Below are positions 34,351 to 43,751 of a DNA stretch of 64,000 nucleotides, piece after piece. The stretch is from Amycolatopsis marina (GTDB taxonomy: Bacteria > Actinomycetota > Actinomycetes > Mycobacteriales > Pseudonocardiaceae), in assembly GCF_900111885.1 (NCBI RefSeq), contig NZ_FOKG01000001.1, positions 744,001-808,000 on the forward strand, read 5' to 3'. A program made the position numbers and the translations under genes. Within the stretch, counting starts at the first letter, position 1, and each line of letters opens with the position of its first letter. Below the pieces are notes generated by a model that was given only the letters and a program-made list of their open reading frames with translations, was not told where the DNA came from and did no database searches.

Positions 34351-36411
34351 GTGTCCGACCAGACACCTGTCATCCCGGACACCGACACGTTCCTCATGTC
34401 GCTTCCCGAGGTCGCCGAGTTAGCCCAAGTGCGCCGCCCGGTGGTTACGAACTGGCGACGACGCCACCCCGACTTCCCGAAGCCGGTAGTTGTTCGCCAG
34501 GGCCGGCCGATGTTCGACGGTCAGTCGATCTGTGCGTGGCTGGTGGAGACGGGCCGCGCACGTCGTGACGACATTTATGCCGACCTCCGGCTGTACACGC
34601 TGTCCGCGACTGCTGACGAGGGCGACCCGAAAGCACTGTTCGGTGTCCTGACCTCGCTGATCTGTCTGCAGCATTGCGACGGCGAACCTCTCACCGATGC
34701 CACTGCCACGGAACTCGCGCAGCGGGCTGACCAGGTGGACCCCGGGGACGAGATGGTCCGGTCGGAGCTCGCGGAGCACCCGGAGCTGCTTCCTCGACTG
34801 GCGGGCTTCGCGGACGAGTTGATCGAGGCGGCGTGGGGAGCGAAGGGCGCTCTTGACCGCGTCGTCCGTCTGTACGAACGGCGCGGTGGCGTTATCGAAC
34901 TCCGCGATCGTGCTGTGCACCCACAGTTGGCCAGCCTGATGGCGGAGTTGTCCGGGGCGGCCCGGCACGCGGAACGACTGGGCACGGTCAGGATCGCCGA
35001 CGCTGCGGCAGGTACCGGAGACCTGCTGCTCGCGGCGGCCGGTTCGATCGGAGAGGCATTTGCCCCGGTCTTCACAGCGGCGGAGCCCGACCCGTTCCTC
35101 GGCAGACTCCTCATGCGCCGGTTCCTCGTGCAGGGAGTGCCGAGGGAGGACGTCACGGTCGCGCACACTCTGGCGGCGGCGGAGACTCCCGACGTCATCG
35201 TGACCGCGCTGCCGGTTCAACCGGGGGAGTCTCGCTCAACGCTCGACGTGCTGCACGCTCTCGACGACCTCGCCGTCCGGCTGCGCCCAGGATGCACGGC
35301 CGTTGTGCTGGGACCTGCGGAGGCACTCGCGTCCGCCTTGCGCTCGTACTCGCCAGAGGAACGGCTCCGGGCAAAGTTGTTGGCCACTGGGATGGTGGAA
35401 GCGGTCATTCGGCTCCCTGGCGGAATGGTGCCAGCGCGGCCGGGCTACGAGTCGGCGCTGTGGGTGCTCACCGCGACCAAGGACGAGCGATCGAGAGGGT
35501 GGCTGCTGCTCGGCGACATCGCCGATCGCGAGTTGACCCCCGAGGTGGTGGACGCGTGCGTCACGGATGTCGTCACCTGGCGCCGAGACGGCTACCGGCC
35601 GATAGCGCACACCCGTACCTACTGTGTGCAGGCGCAGGTCAGTGAGCTGGTGGAACGTCCTCGCGCGCTCACGCCGCGGATGTTGCCGACGGTGCGTGAA
35701 TACAACAGTGTCATCCCGGGGACGGTCGCCCGCATCAATGAACTGGAGGTCATCCTCGCCGAGTTCGCCGACTCGGCTGATCGTCCGACCGAGGTGACCA
35801 GCGGGATTGGCGTGTCTGATGCTGGCGCCGGGGCGCGCGACACGATCGCCGGTTTGGTCAAGCGCGGATGGTTGCGGGTCATCAAGGGCAGCCGCATCGC
35901 GGACGGTGATGCCACAAGCCAAGGGCACCACCGGGTACTCGGTAGGGCGAATGTGTGCGGCGACGGTTTCTTCGGCGAACGTCGGATCGACCGCGCCGTG
36001 CTGGCCAGCTACCCGCGAACCCGGCTCACCGAGCCGGGCGATGTGCTGGTCACTCTCGTTCCGAGACCAGCTGTCTACCTCGACGAGCGAGGGTTCTCCG
36101 TCGCGGAGTTCCCTGTCCGGATCCTGCGGGTCACTGATGACGGGGACGAGTACTTCACCCCGCGCGTGCTGACGGCGCTGCTGCAGTCGACGGCGCGCGC
36201 TCGTAGTCCGGGAGCGGTACGGCCTCCCCGAAAGCTCACCGAATGGGAGCTACCCATCCTCGAACCGCAGACAGTGTGGCGGTTGGATCGGTTGCTGGAT
36301 TCGTTGGACCAGCGCCAAAAGCGTGCAGAGGCCGAACTGGACGCCATCACGGAGTTGCGGCGGCTCGCCAGTGCTGGCGTCGCGAACGCTACGTTGACCT
36401 TCCCTCACTGA
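34351..36411 (+). CDS. Methylase-like protein with HTH and HsdS-like C-terminus; catalytic motif absent
   Basis: A 686-residue protein, first of the type I restriction operon. An N-terminal AlpA/MerR-type HTH (LPEVAELAQVRRPVVTNWRR, then PMFDGQSICAWL) is followed by an N6-adenine-methylase-like domain from about residue 180. Motif I is retained (RIADAAAGTGDLLLAAAG). At the position of the catalytic NPPF/Y the sequence is PDVIVTALPVQPGES, so methyl transfer is unlikely. Residues about 500-686 resemble one target-recognition domain plus coiled coil of HsdS (GWLRVIKGSRIADGD, TEPGDVLVTLVP, LDSLDQRQKRAEAELDAITEL). It may be an autoregulator or specificity factor. GTG 34351 is chosen because GAGGGGG precedes it; GTG 34345 overlaps that site. 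Confidence 0.75.
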   Translation: MSDQTPVIPDTDTFLMSLPEVAELAQVRRPVVTNWRRRHPDFPKPVVVRQGRPMFDGQSICAWLVETGRARRDDIYADLRLYTLSATADEGDPKALFGVLTSLICLQHCDGEPLTDATATELAQRADQVDPGDEMVRSELAEHPELLPRLAGFADELIEAAWGAKGALDRVVRLYERRGGVIELRDRAVHPQLASLMAELSGAARHAERLGTVRIADAAAGTGDLLLAAAGSIGEAFAPVFTAAEPDPFLGRLLMRRFLVQGVPREDVTVAHTLAAAETPDVIVTALPVQPGESRSTLDVLHALDDLAVRLRPGCTAVVLGPAEALASALRSYSPEERLRAKLLATGMVEAVIRLPGGMVPARPGYESALWVLTATKDERSRGWLLLGDIADRELTPEVVDACVTDVVTWRRDGYRPIAHTRTYCVQAQVSELVERPRALTPRMLPTVREYNSVIPGTVARINELEVILAEFADSADRPTEVTSGIGVSDAGAGARDTIAGLVKRGWLRVIKGSRIADGDATSQGHHRVLGRANVCGDGFFGERRIDRAVLASYPRTRLTEPGDVLVTLVPRPAVYLDERGFSVAEFPVRILRVTDDGDEYFTPRVLTALLQSTARARSPGAVRPPRKLTEWELPILEPQTVWRLDRLLDSLDQRQKRAEAELDAITELRRLASAGVANATLTFPH

Positions 36412-36422
36412 ACAGGAGCGCA

Positions 36423-38021
36423 ATGCCACCCCGAAAGAAAAAGGAACAGGCCCCGCAGACGATGCGGGAGTTGCACGACATCCTGTGGAAGTCGGCAGAC
36501 AAGCTGCGCGGCTCGATGGACGCTTCGCAGTACAAGGACTTCGTCCTGGGGCTGGTGTTCCTCAAGTACGTGTCCGACGCTTTCACTGAGCGCCGTGAGC
36601 AGATCCGCGCCGAGCTGGTCGAGCAGGGGGTGCCGGAGGACCGGATCGAGGACTTCCTCGACGACCAGGACGAGTACACCGGCCACGGGGTGTTCTGGGT
36701 GCCGGAGGGCGCCCGCTGGGGGCAACTGGTCCGGGAGGCCGCAGGCGGGGAACCGGGCGAGCTGATCGACGCGGCGATGGACGACATCATGGCGTCCAAC
36801 AAGTCGCTCACCGGTGTGCTGCCGAAGATCTTCAACCGAGACAACGTCGACCAGACGCGGCTCGGTGAACTGCTGGCGTTGATCAGTGATGCCCGCTTCA
36901 CCGGTCATGGCGAGAAGTCGGCGCGGGACGTGCTCGGTGAGGTGTACGAGTACTTCCTGGACAAGTTCGCCAAGGCCGAGGGCAAGCGCGGCGGGGAGTT
37001 CTACACGCCGAGGCCGGTAGTGCAGCTGTTGGTCGAGGTGCTGGAGCCCTATTCGGGACGGGTGTACGACCCGTGCTGCGGGTCGGGCGGCATGTTCGTG
37101 CAGGCCGAGAAGTTCGTACTCGCGCACCGCGGCCGGATCGACGACCTCGCCGTGTACGGGCAGGAGGCCAACGAGCGCACCTGGCGGCTGGCGAAAATGA
37201 ACCTCGCCATCCACGGTGTCGGCGGCAACCTCGGCCCGCGCTGGGCCGACACGTTCCGCGAGGACAAGCACCCCGACATCAAGGCCGACTACATCCTCGC
37301 CAATCCACCATTCAACATGTCGGACTGGGCGCGCCGCGAGGACGACGACCGCTGGCGCTATGGCACACCGCCGGCCGGGAACGCGAACTTCGCCTGGCTG
37401 CAGCACATCGTGTCCAAGCTGCGAGAGAACGGCACAGCCGGAGTGGTGCTGGCGAACGGCTCGATGTCGTCCAAGCAGTCCGGTGAGGGCGACATCCGGG
37501 CGGCCATGGTCGAGGCCGACCTGGTGGCGTGCATGATCGCGTTGCCGCCGCAGATGTTCCGCACGACCCAGATCCCGGCCTGCCTGTGGTTCTTCGCGAA
37601 CAACAAGAGCCCGCAGGGCGGAAAGCGGTTGAAGGAGCGGCGCGGGGAAACGTTGTTCATCGACGCCCGCAACATGGGCACGATGATCAGCCGCACCGAG
37701 CGAATCCTGACCGGCGACGAGATCGCCAAGATCGCCGGGACCTACCACGCCTGGCGCGGCACCGAGTCCGCCCGCAACGCCGGCGTGACATACGCCGACG
37801 AAGCAGGGTTCTGCTACTCGGCGACGATCGAGGAGATTCGGGAGCACGACCACGTGCTCACCCCCGGAAGGTACGTCGGATCGGCAGCAGTGGACGACGC
37901 CGACGACGAGCCGATCGCCGCCAAGATCGAGCGGCTGACCAAGGAACTCTACGCACACTTCGACGAATCGGCACGCCTGGAAAAGGTCGTCCGCAAGCAA
38001 CTGGAGCGCCTCGATGGATGA
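36423..38021 (+). CDS. hsdM: Type I restriction-modification methyltransferase subunit
   Basis: A 532-residue N6-adenine methyltransferase, modification subunit of a type I system. HsdM_N helical domain (MRELHDILWKSADKLRGSMD, YKDFVLGLVFLKYVSDAF), SAM motif I DPCCGSGGMFVQA near residue 217, catalytic NPPFNMSDW near residue 293, and a C-terminal helix that contacts HsdS. ATG with CAGGAGCG directly upstream, 11 bases after the methylase-like gene. It overlaps hsdS by 8 bases. Unlike its upstream neighbour it keeps all catalytic motifs. Confidence 0.96.
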   Translation: MPPRKKKEQAPQTMRELHDILWKSADKLRGSMDASQYKDFVLGLVFLKYVSDAFTERREQIRAELVEQGVPEDRIEDFLDDQDEYTGHGVFWVPEGARWGQLVREAAGGEPGELIDAAMDDIMASNKSLTGVLPKIFNRDNVDQTRLGELLALISDARFTGHGEKSARDVLGEVYEYFLDKFAKAEGKRGGEFYTPRPVVQLLVEVLEPYSGRVYDPCCGSGGMFVQAEKFVLAHRGRIDDLAVYGQEANERTWRLAKMNLAIHGVGGNLGPRWADTFREDKHPDIKADYILANPPFNMSDWARREDDDRWRYGTPPAGNANFAWLQHIVSKLRENGTAGVVLANGSMSSKQSGEGDIRAAMVEADLVACMIALPPQMFRTTQIPACLWFFANNKSPQGGKRLKERRGETLFIDARNMGTMISRTERILTGDEIAKIAGTYHAWRGTESARNAGVTYADEAGFCYSATIEEIREHDHVLTPGRYVGSAAVDDADDEPIAAKIERLTKELYAHFDESARLEKVVRKQLERLDG

Positions 38022-39108
38022 GTGGGCGAAGCTAGGAAATATTGCGCATTTCTCTAATGGAAAATCCGCATCTACTACAACTCGCAGTGGATCGTACCCG
38101 GTTTACGGTGCTAATGGAATTATCCGCACCGGCGGGGCCATCAATGCTTGCGCAGGAGTTTCCATTGTTGGTCGCGTAGGTTCATACTGTGGTGTAGTTC
38201 ACTACAGTCCGCAGGACTGTTGGGTTACAGATAACGCCATAATTGTAACCGCGAAGGACGGTGTGGATAAGCGCTATTTGTACTACGCGCTCAGTTCGAA
38301 CGATTTGCATTCGCATCGGATAGGTTCTGGGCAGCCACTTCTTACCCAGTCTATTCTTCAAGGTATTGGGACCGTATGGCGCCCTTTGTGTGAGCAGCGG
38401 GCGATTGCGGGGGTGTTGGGGGCGCTCGACGACAAGATCGCCGTCAACGAGCGCGTCTCAGTCACTTGTGACGAGCTTCGGCGCATTAAATTCGCCAGTT
38501 GCCTAGGTGGCTCCAGTGCTCTACCTCAGTCCAATCCGCTTTCCTCTGTGGCCGAATTCGTCAATGGGCGTGCCTTTACCAAGAATGCGACTGGAACGGG
38601 TCGTATGGTAGTTCGTATCGCGGAGGTAAACTCGGGTCCTGGGTCTTCCACGGTATACAACGATATAGATGTTCCTGAAAATCATTTGGCTCGTGCTGGC
38701 GACATACTTTTCGCTTGGTCTGGATCTTTGACAGTCGCGCGCTGGTTCCGTTCAGAAGCGATCGTGAACCAGCACATATTCAAGGTTATCCCTAAGGCGG
38801 GCTACCCGGCATGGTTGGTGTTTGAGCTTGTGAGGTCGAAGCTCGGCGAGTTCAAGCGTATTGCCGCCGACAAGGCCACAACAATGGGACACATACAAAG
38901 GCGTCATCTGGACGAGGCTGTGCCGATGCCTGACCCCACTGACATTGAGGGGTTGGATCGGGAACTCGGGCCTTTGTGGGACCGCGCGCTACTCGCGGAG
39001 ACTGAGAACCTGGTTCTCGCCCAAATCCGCGACACCTTGCTTCCCCAACTCATGTCCGGGGCGATTCGCGTGAAGGACGCCGAACGACTTGTGGAGGAGG
39101 CGACATGA
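38014..39108 (+). CDS. hsdS: Type I restriction-modification specificity subunit
   Basis: A 364-residue DNA-recognition subunit with two target-recognition domains (about residues 1-125 and 170-300), each followed by a conserved helix (EQRAIAGVLGALDDKIAVNE, ENLVLAQIRDTLLPQL). The first domain begins WAKLGNIAHFSNGKSAS. The two variable domains are markedly AT-richer than the helices (for example only 28 G/C among the 60 bases 38041-38100), the usual sign of domain exchange. Start overlaps hsdM, end overlaps hsdR (ATGA). Confidence 0.93.
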   Translation: MDEWAKLGNIAHFSNGKSASTTTRSGSYPVYGANGIIRTGGAINACAGVSIVGRVGSYCGVVHYSPQDCWVTDNAIIVTAKDGVDKRYLYYALSSNDLHSHRIGSGQPLLTQSILQGIGTVWRPLCEQRAIAGVLGALDDKIAVNERVSVTCDELRRIKFASCLGGSSALPQSNPLSSVAEFVNGRAFTKNATGTGRMVVRIAEVNSGPGSSTVYNDIDVPENHLARAGDILFAWSGSLTVARWFRSEAIVNQHIFKVIPKAGYPAWLVFELVRSKLGEFKRIAADKATTMGHIQRRHLDEAVPMPDPTDIEGLDRELGPLWDRALLAETENLVLAQIRDTLLPQLMSGAIRVKDAERLVEEAT

Positions 39109-42100
39109 GCGGGGGCTTCTCCGAGGCCGCGTTGGAGGAGCATGCCCTCGAATCGTTGGGTGAACTCGCCTGGTACGTCGCCGAGGGCAAGAAGATCGCG
39201 CCCGGCTCTGGGGAGCGGGATTCCTGGGACGACCTCGTGCTCTACGGCCGACTGCGGGAGGCCGTGGCACGACTCAACCCTCTCCTCCCTGATTCAGCCG
39301 TCGACGAGGCCGTAAGCATCGTGACCACTCCGACTTCCCGGGACGCGAAGGCGGAGAACCGGCAGGTGCATGAGTACCTGACCAAGGGCATCCGCAAGGT
39401 CGTCTACACCGATGCCTTCGGTGTCGAGCAGAACCCGACGATCCGCCTGCTCGGCCGGGACCCCGCCGACAACGACTGGCTCGCGGTCAACCAGGTCACC
39501 GCGACCGACGGCGAGCACAAGCGGCGCTTCGATCTTGTGTTGTACGTCAATGGAATGCCGCTGGCGATGTTCGAGTTGAAGAACGCCAGCAACCCCTATA
39601 CCGACCTTGCCGGTGCGCACGCACAGATCATGACCTACGTCGAGGAACTGCCGATGGCGTTCCGGTACAACATGGCCTGCGTGGTGTCCGACGGCATCAC
39701 CGCCCGCTACGGCACGGCGTTCAGCCCGTTCGAGCAGTACCTGCCGTGGAACGTTGATGACGAGGGAAAGCCGGTCAAGCAACCCGGCCAGGACTACACC
39801 GAGCTGCCGCTGAACCTCGTCACCTACGGGCTGTTCAACCAGCAGCGCATGCTCGATTTGCTCGTCGGTTACGTGGCCTTCGCCGACGACGAAAACGGAG
39901 TCGTCAAGCGCATCGCTCGCCCGCACCAGTACTTCGCCGTCACGAAGGCTGTGGGCAAGACAGTGGAGGCCGTGCGCGGGCACGGCCTGGCCGGCGTTGT
40001 CTGGCATACCCAAGGCTCCGGCAAGTCCATCGAGATGGAGCTCTACACCAACCAGGTGCTCAAGCATCCCGCGCTGGGCAACCCGACAATCGTGGTGATC
40101 ACCGACCGCGCCGACCTCGACGACCAGCTCTACTCCACGTTCGCCACCAGCGGCCTCTTGACCGCCGAGCCGGTGCAGATGTACTCACGGGAGCAGCTTC
40201 GCACCGAACTGAGCAACCGCACCATCGGCGGCATCTACTTCACGACCTTGCAGAAGTTCGGCCGCAGCAAGCAGGAACGCGAAGCCGGGCGCGACCACCC
40301 GCTGCTGTCGGAGCGGCACAACATCATCGTGATCGTCGATGAAGCCCACCGCAGCCACTACGACGATCTTGACGGCTATGCCCGGCATCTGCGTGATGCC
40401 TTGCCCAACGCCACCATGATCGCGTTCACCGGCACACCGATCTCCGGAGTGAAGGACACCCGCAAGGTCTTTGGCGACTACATCGACATCTACGACCTGT
40501 CTCGTGCCGTCGACGACGGTGCCACCGTGCCGGTGTACTACCAGAGCCGGTTGATCCAGGTGAACCTGCCGGACGACCTCGACCCGGAGATCATCGACGA
40601 GCGGGCGGATCAAGCCACCGCTGGACTCGATGACGCCGAGCGCGAACGCATCCAGCAGACGGTCGCCGCGATGAACGCCCTCTACGGAGCGCCGGACCGC
40701 TTGGAGAAACTCGCCCGGGACCTGGTGGAGCACTGGGAGGAACGCTCCCAGCAAATGCGCAAGTTCATCGGCGGCCCCGGCAAGGGCATGATCGTCGGAG
40801 CGACCAGGGAGATCTGCGCCAACCTCTACGCGCAGATCAAAGAGCTGCGGCCGGAGTGGCATCACGACGACCTGGACAAGGGCAAGATCAAGGTCGTCTA
40901 CACCGGGGACGCCAGCGAGAAGAACGCGGTCATCAAGACCCACATCCGGCGGCCATCGGCGAACAAGGCAATCCAGCAGCGAATGCGGGACGCCGATGAT
41001 GATCTCGAGCTGGTGATCGTGCAGTCGATGTGGCTGACGGGCTTTGATGCGCCACCCCTGCACACCATGTATCTGGACAAGCCCATGCGGGGCGCTGCTT
41101 TGATGCAAGCCCTCGCCAGGGTCAACCGGACGTTTCACAGCAAGGATGCGGGTCTGCTCGTCGGCTACGCGCCGCTGACCGAGAACCTGTACGCCGCGCT
41201 CGCCGAGTACACCGCAACCGACCAGGAGACCAAGCCGCTCGGTCGCGAGCTCGACGAGGCCATCGCTCAGGCCCGGGAGCTGTACGAAACGATCGACAAG
41301 ACCATCCTCGCTCGATACGACTGGAAGGCCGAGCTGGCGTCTGGACATCCCAAGGCGTTCATCAACGCCGTGTCCGGTGCGGTCAATTACCTCCGCGATC
41401 CGGAGAACCCCGACAACCAGGTCGGGCCGGAGGAGCTTTCCGCGGGGGAGCGTTTCCGCCAGGCGTCGGCCAAACTGTCCCGGTTCTATGCACTGTGCTC
41501 TTCGAGCGGTGAGATGAACGACTACCGGGACGGCATCGCCTTCTTCGAGGCAGTCCGGGTGTGGATGGCCAAGTGGGACGCCGAAGAGCGTGCCGCGAGC
41601 GGACAGCCGATCCCGGCAGATGTCGCGCTCTACCTGCGCCAGCTCACCGCTGGTGCCATCGAGGCGGGCGGCGTCACCGACCTGTATGAGGCCGCCGGTA
41701 TTCCCCGCCCGAACCTCGCGCACCTGGACGAGGCGTTCATCGAGCGGATGCAGCAGTCCCGCAATCCACACCTGGCGATCGAAGCGCTGCGGCAGCTCAT
41801 CGAGCAGGAGATGCGCAAAGTCACCAAGCACAACGTCGTCCGTCAGCAGAGCTTTACCGACCGGCTCATCGAACTGATGCGCAAGTACACCAACCAGAAC
41901 CTGACCGCCGCCGAGGTCATCGCCGAGATGGTGGCCATGGCGCGTGAGGTGTCCGCCGACAGCCGACGCGGAGAGCAGTTCACTCCGACGCTGAGCCCAA
42001 ACGAACTGGCCTTTTATGACGCGGTGGCGCAGGACGAGACCGCAGTCAACGTGATGGGTACCGGCAAGCTCGCCGACATCGCCCGGGACCTCGTGAAGTC

Positions 42101-42287
42101 GCTACAACGGAACGTGACGACCGACTGGGTGTCACGGGACGACGTGCGGGCCAAGCTGCGCAGCACCATCAAGCGGCTGCTTGCGATTCACGGCTACCCG
42201 CCGGACGCAGAGCCGGAGGCGACGCAGCTGGTTCTCAACCAGATGGAAACCTTCGCCGAGGAGTGGTCTCCTGCTAAGGGTCATTAG
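39105..42287 (+). CDS. hsdR: Type I restriction endonuclease subunit
   Basis: A 1060-residue ATP-dependent nuclease-translocase. The N-terminal HSDR_N nuclease domain has the PD-(D/E)xK residues in RFDLVLYVNGMPLAMFELKN (about residues 141-160). SF2 helicase motifs follow: WHTQGSGKS near 302, VDEAHRSHYD near 410, AFTGTPISGV, and LTGFDAPPLHTMYLD, then a C-terminal helical domain for binding HsdM/HsdS. It cleaves unmodified foreign DNA after translocation. Complete length, no disruption. Its last 4 bases overlap the convergent DUF397 gene. Confidence 0.96.
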   Translation: MSGGFSEAALEEHALESLGELAWYVAEGKKIAPGSGERDSWDDLVLYGRLREAVARLNPLLPDSAVDEAVSIVTTPTSRDAKAENRQVHEYLTKGIRKVVYTDAFGVEQNPTIRLLGRDPADNDWLAVNQVTATDGEHKRRFDLVLYVNGMPLAMFELKNASNPYTDLAGAHAQIMTYVEELPMAFRYNMACVVSDGITARYGTAFSPFEQYLPWNVDDEGKPVKQPGQDYTELPLNLVTYGLFNQQRMLDLLVGYVAFADDENGVVKRIARPHQYFAVTKAVGKTVEAVRGHGLAGVVWHTQGSGKSIEMELYTNQVLKHPALGNPTIVVITDRADLDDQLYSTFATSGLLTAEPVQMYSREQLRTELSNRTIGGIYFTTLQKFGRSKQEREAGRDHPLLSERHNIIVIVDEAHRSHYDDLDGYARHLRDALPNATMIAFTGTPISGVKDTRKVFGDYIDIYDLSRAVDDGATVPVYYQSRLIQVNLPDDLDPEIIDERADQATAGLDDAERERIQQTVAAMNALYGAPDRLEKLARDLVEHWEERSQQMRKFIGGPGKGMIVGATREICANLYAQIKELRPEWHHDDLDKGKIKVVYTGDASEKNAVIKTHIRRPSANKAIQQRMRDADDDLELVIVQSMWLTGFDAPPLHTMYLDKPMRGAALMQALARVNRTFHSKDAGLLVGYAPLTENLYAALAEYTATDQETKPLGRELDEAIAQARELYETIDKTILARYDWKAELASGHPKAFINAVSGAVNYLRDPENPDNQVGPEELSAGERFRQASAKLSRFYALCSSSGEMNDYRDGIAFFEAVRVWMAKWDAEERAASGQPIPADVALYLRQLTAGAIEAGGVTDLYEAAGIPRPNLAHLDEAFIERMQQSRNPHLAIEALRQLIEQEMRKVTKHNVVRQQSFTDRLIELMRKYTNQNLTAAEVIAEMVAMAREVSADSRRGEQFTPTLSPNELAFYDAVAQDETAVNVMGTGKLADIARDLVKSLQRNVTTDWVSRDDVRAKLRSTIKRLLAIHGYPPDAEPEATQLVLNQMETFAEEWSPAKGH

Positions 42288-42511
42288 TGACAGCGCGTCA
42301 GCGTGTGCTGTAGGGCGTGCCACTCGACGGGCGAGAGGACCAAGGCGGCACCGGAGGCGGGGGACGGGTGCTTGCTGTCGTCCAGGAGAACGTAGGCGTC
42401 GTGACGGGCAACGCGAACGCAGGCTCCCTGATTGTCGCTGGCTGGGGCCTTCCGCCAGACCGAGGCGGCGAGGTCTACGTCTTGGATCGACGGCTTTCGC
42501 CCGGTGACCAC
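42284..42511 (-). CDS. DUF397 domain small protein
   Basis: A 75-residue protein of the actinobacterial DUF397 family (VWRKAPASDNQGACVRVARH, VLLDDSKHPSPASGAALVLS, EWHAL). Such proteins are encoded next to Scr1-type XRE regulators and some antagonise them in a toxin-antitoxin-like or developmental pair. GTG start lies inside the end of the XRE gene (37-base overlap), so translation is coupled. Confidence 0.85.
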   Translation of the reverse strand: MVTGRKPSIQDVDLAASVWRKAPASDNQGACVRVARHDAYVLLDDSKHPSPASGAALVLSPVEWHALQHTLTRCH

Positions 42512-43359
42512 AGCTCCTCCGCGATGTTCTCGATCAACGCCACCGAGCGCTTCGGGCTCAGTGCCTTACCGCGGAGATGCTCCCACAGGCGGGCTGCGCG
42601 TTCGATCTCGGACATGTTGGAGGTCGCCATGCCGCCGGAGAACGTGTCGACATAGAGGACCGGCTTGTCATCCGGGCCGTCGAAGGCGAGTAGATGAAAG
42701 TTGTGCCCGGGTGCTCCGTGTGGCTTGTCGACCGGGATTACCTGCACCACGATGCTTGGCAGTTTCGCACTCTTGACCAGGGACAGGAGTTGCTCGTACA
42801 TCACCGCTGGCCCGCCCACCTCGCGCCGCAGAGCGATCTCGTCGATCACTGCCCAGAGTTGGAGCGGCTCGGGCTCGACCAACCGGCGTTGTCGGCCCAG
42901 CCGGACTTCCGTGCGGTGTTCGACTTCGAGCGGGGTGATGTCGATGGCGGTTTCGAAAACCTCGCGCGCGTATGCCTCTGTCTGCAGCAGCCCCGGAACC
43001 ATGTACGACTCGAAGTTCTTGATCTCGGTGGCTTCGGCTTCGTAACCCACGTAAGGCCGGAAGCGGTCCGGGAGTGACTGGGCAGCCGAGTGCCACCAGC
43101 CGGTGGACTTCGACTCGCGGGCCAGCTCCTTGAGTCCCTCCACGGTCTCGGCGTCCGCGCCGTACAACTCGGCGAGTGCCTGGACGTCGCGCACCTTCGG
43201 CTTGGCCACGCCACGTTCAAGGCGGCTGACCTTGCTCTGTGAGAAGTCCTCGGCGGCTTCGGCCGCGGTCGTGGTGGTGTAACCGGCACGTTCGCGGAGC
43301 TTGCGCAGCTCCGTGCCCAGGCGTCGTCGGCGCGGGTTCGAGTCGTTGCGTTCGGCCAC
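42475..43359 (-). CDS. Scr1-type XRE regulator with DUF5753 domain
   Basis: A 294-residue DNA-binding protein. N-terminal XRE HTH (LGTELRKLRERAGYTTTTAA, FSQSKVSRLERGVAKPKVRD) at residues about 14-70; the DUF5753 domain follows (YVGYEAEATEIKNFESYMVP, GLLQTEAYAREVFET, PSIVVQVIP). Forms a pair with the DUF397 gene. GTG start with AGGTGG upstream. The CTAGT-type repeats at 43436-43482 lie in its promoter region. Confidence 0.9.
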   Translation of the reverse strand: MAERNDSNPRRRRLGTELRKLRERAGYTTTTAAEAAEDFSQSKVSRLERGVAKPKVRDVQALAELYGADAETVEGLKELARESKSTGWWHSAAQSLPDRFRPYVGYEAEATEIKNFESYMVPGLLQTEAYAREVFETAIDITPLEVEHRTEVRLGRQRRLVEPEPLQLWAVIDEIALRREVGGPAVMYEQLLSLVKSAKLPSIVVQVIPVDKPHGAPGHNFHLLAFDGPDDKPVLYVDTFSGGMATSNMSEIERAARLWEHLRGKALSPKRSVALIENIAEELWSPGESRRSKT

Positions 43360-43435
43360 GTCCCCACCTTGACGCAGGTGAAGACCTGTTGGTGGGAATC
43401 CGGCAAGCCTTCACCCGATCTGACGACTATTCGCT

Positions 43436-43482
43436 GTAGCTAGTATCGCTTAGATTGAAATGACTAGCTACAAAGGCTAGTC
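43436..43482. promoter_or_regulatory. Interlocked CTAGT inverted repeats in the divergent region
   Basis: GTAGCTAGT (43436-43444) and ACTAGCTAC (43463-43471) are perfect inverted arms 18 bases apart. GACTAGC (43462-43468) and GCTAGTC (43476-43482) form a second dyad sharing the middle site. They lie between the XRE gene and the small gene at 43548, so they could be operators of the XRE protein. Confidence 0.5.
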
Positions 43483-43547
43483 GAAGCGGTGACTCTGTCA
43501 TGATCCCCGACTTGGCAGGGTCACCGCCGTCCACTTCAGGGGGGACC

Positions 43548-43751
43548 GTGCGCCGTCGTATCCGATACCGAACCCCAACCGGTCAGCGACGCAGCCTCGC
43601 GGTCCATGCTCGCCGCGGGCGGGTTTGCCTGGTTTTCGAGGACGGGTCGTGGTGCGAACTACACGGCCTGGACGTCGGCCGAGTGCGAGCGGCATTGAAG
43701 GAGAAAGCGATCCTGTCGGCCAACGAGCCGCAGCTGGACGAGTTGGCGTGA
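43548..43751 (+). CDS. Small basic protein of unknown function
   Basis: A 67-residue protein (RRRIRYRTPTGQRRSLAVHA, GRVCLVFEDGSWCELHGLDV) with a predicted small beta-rich fold; no family recognised. The GTG at 43548 is preferred because CAGGGGGGA lies just before it; the frame is open to an ATG at 43500. Its stop overlaps the next gene (GTGA), and the pair is divergent from the XRE gene. Confidence 0.6.
   Translation: MRRRIRYRTPTGQRRSLAVHARRGRVCLVFEDGSWCELHGLDVGRVRAALKEKAILSANEPQLDELA

Noticed and set aside
43436..43482. CRISPR-like repeat array
   Set aside because: The repeated CTAGT motifs are short inverted sites without equal-length spacers, and no cas gene is present.
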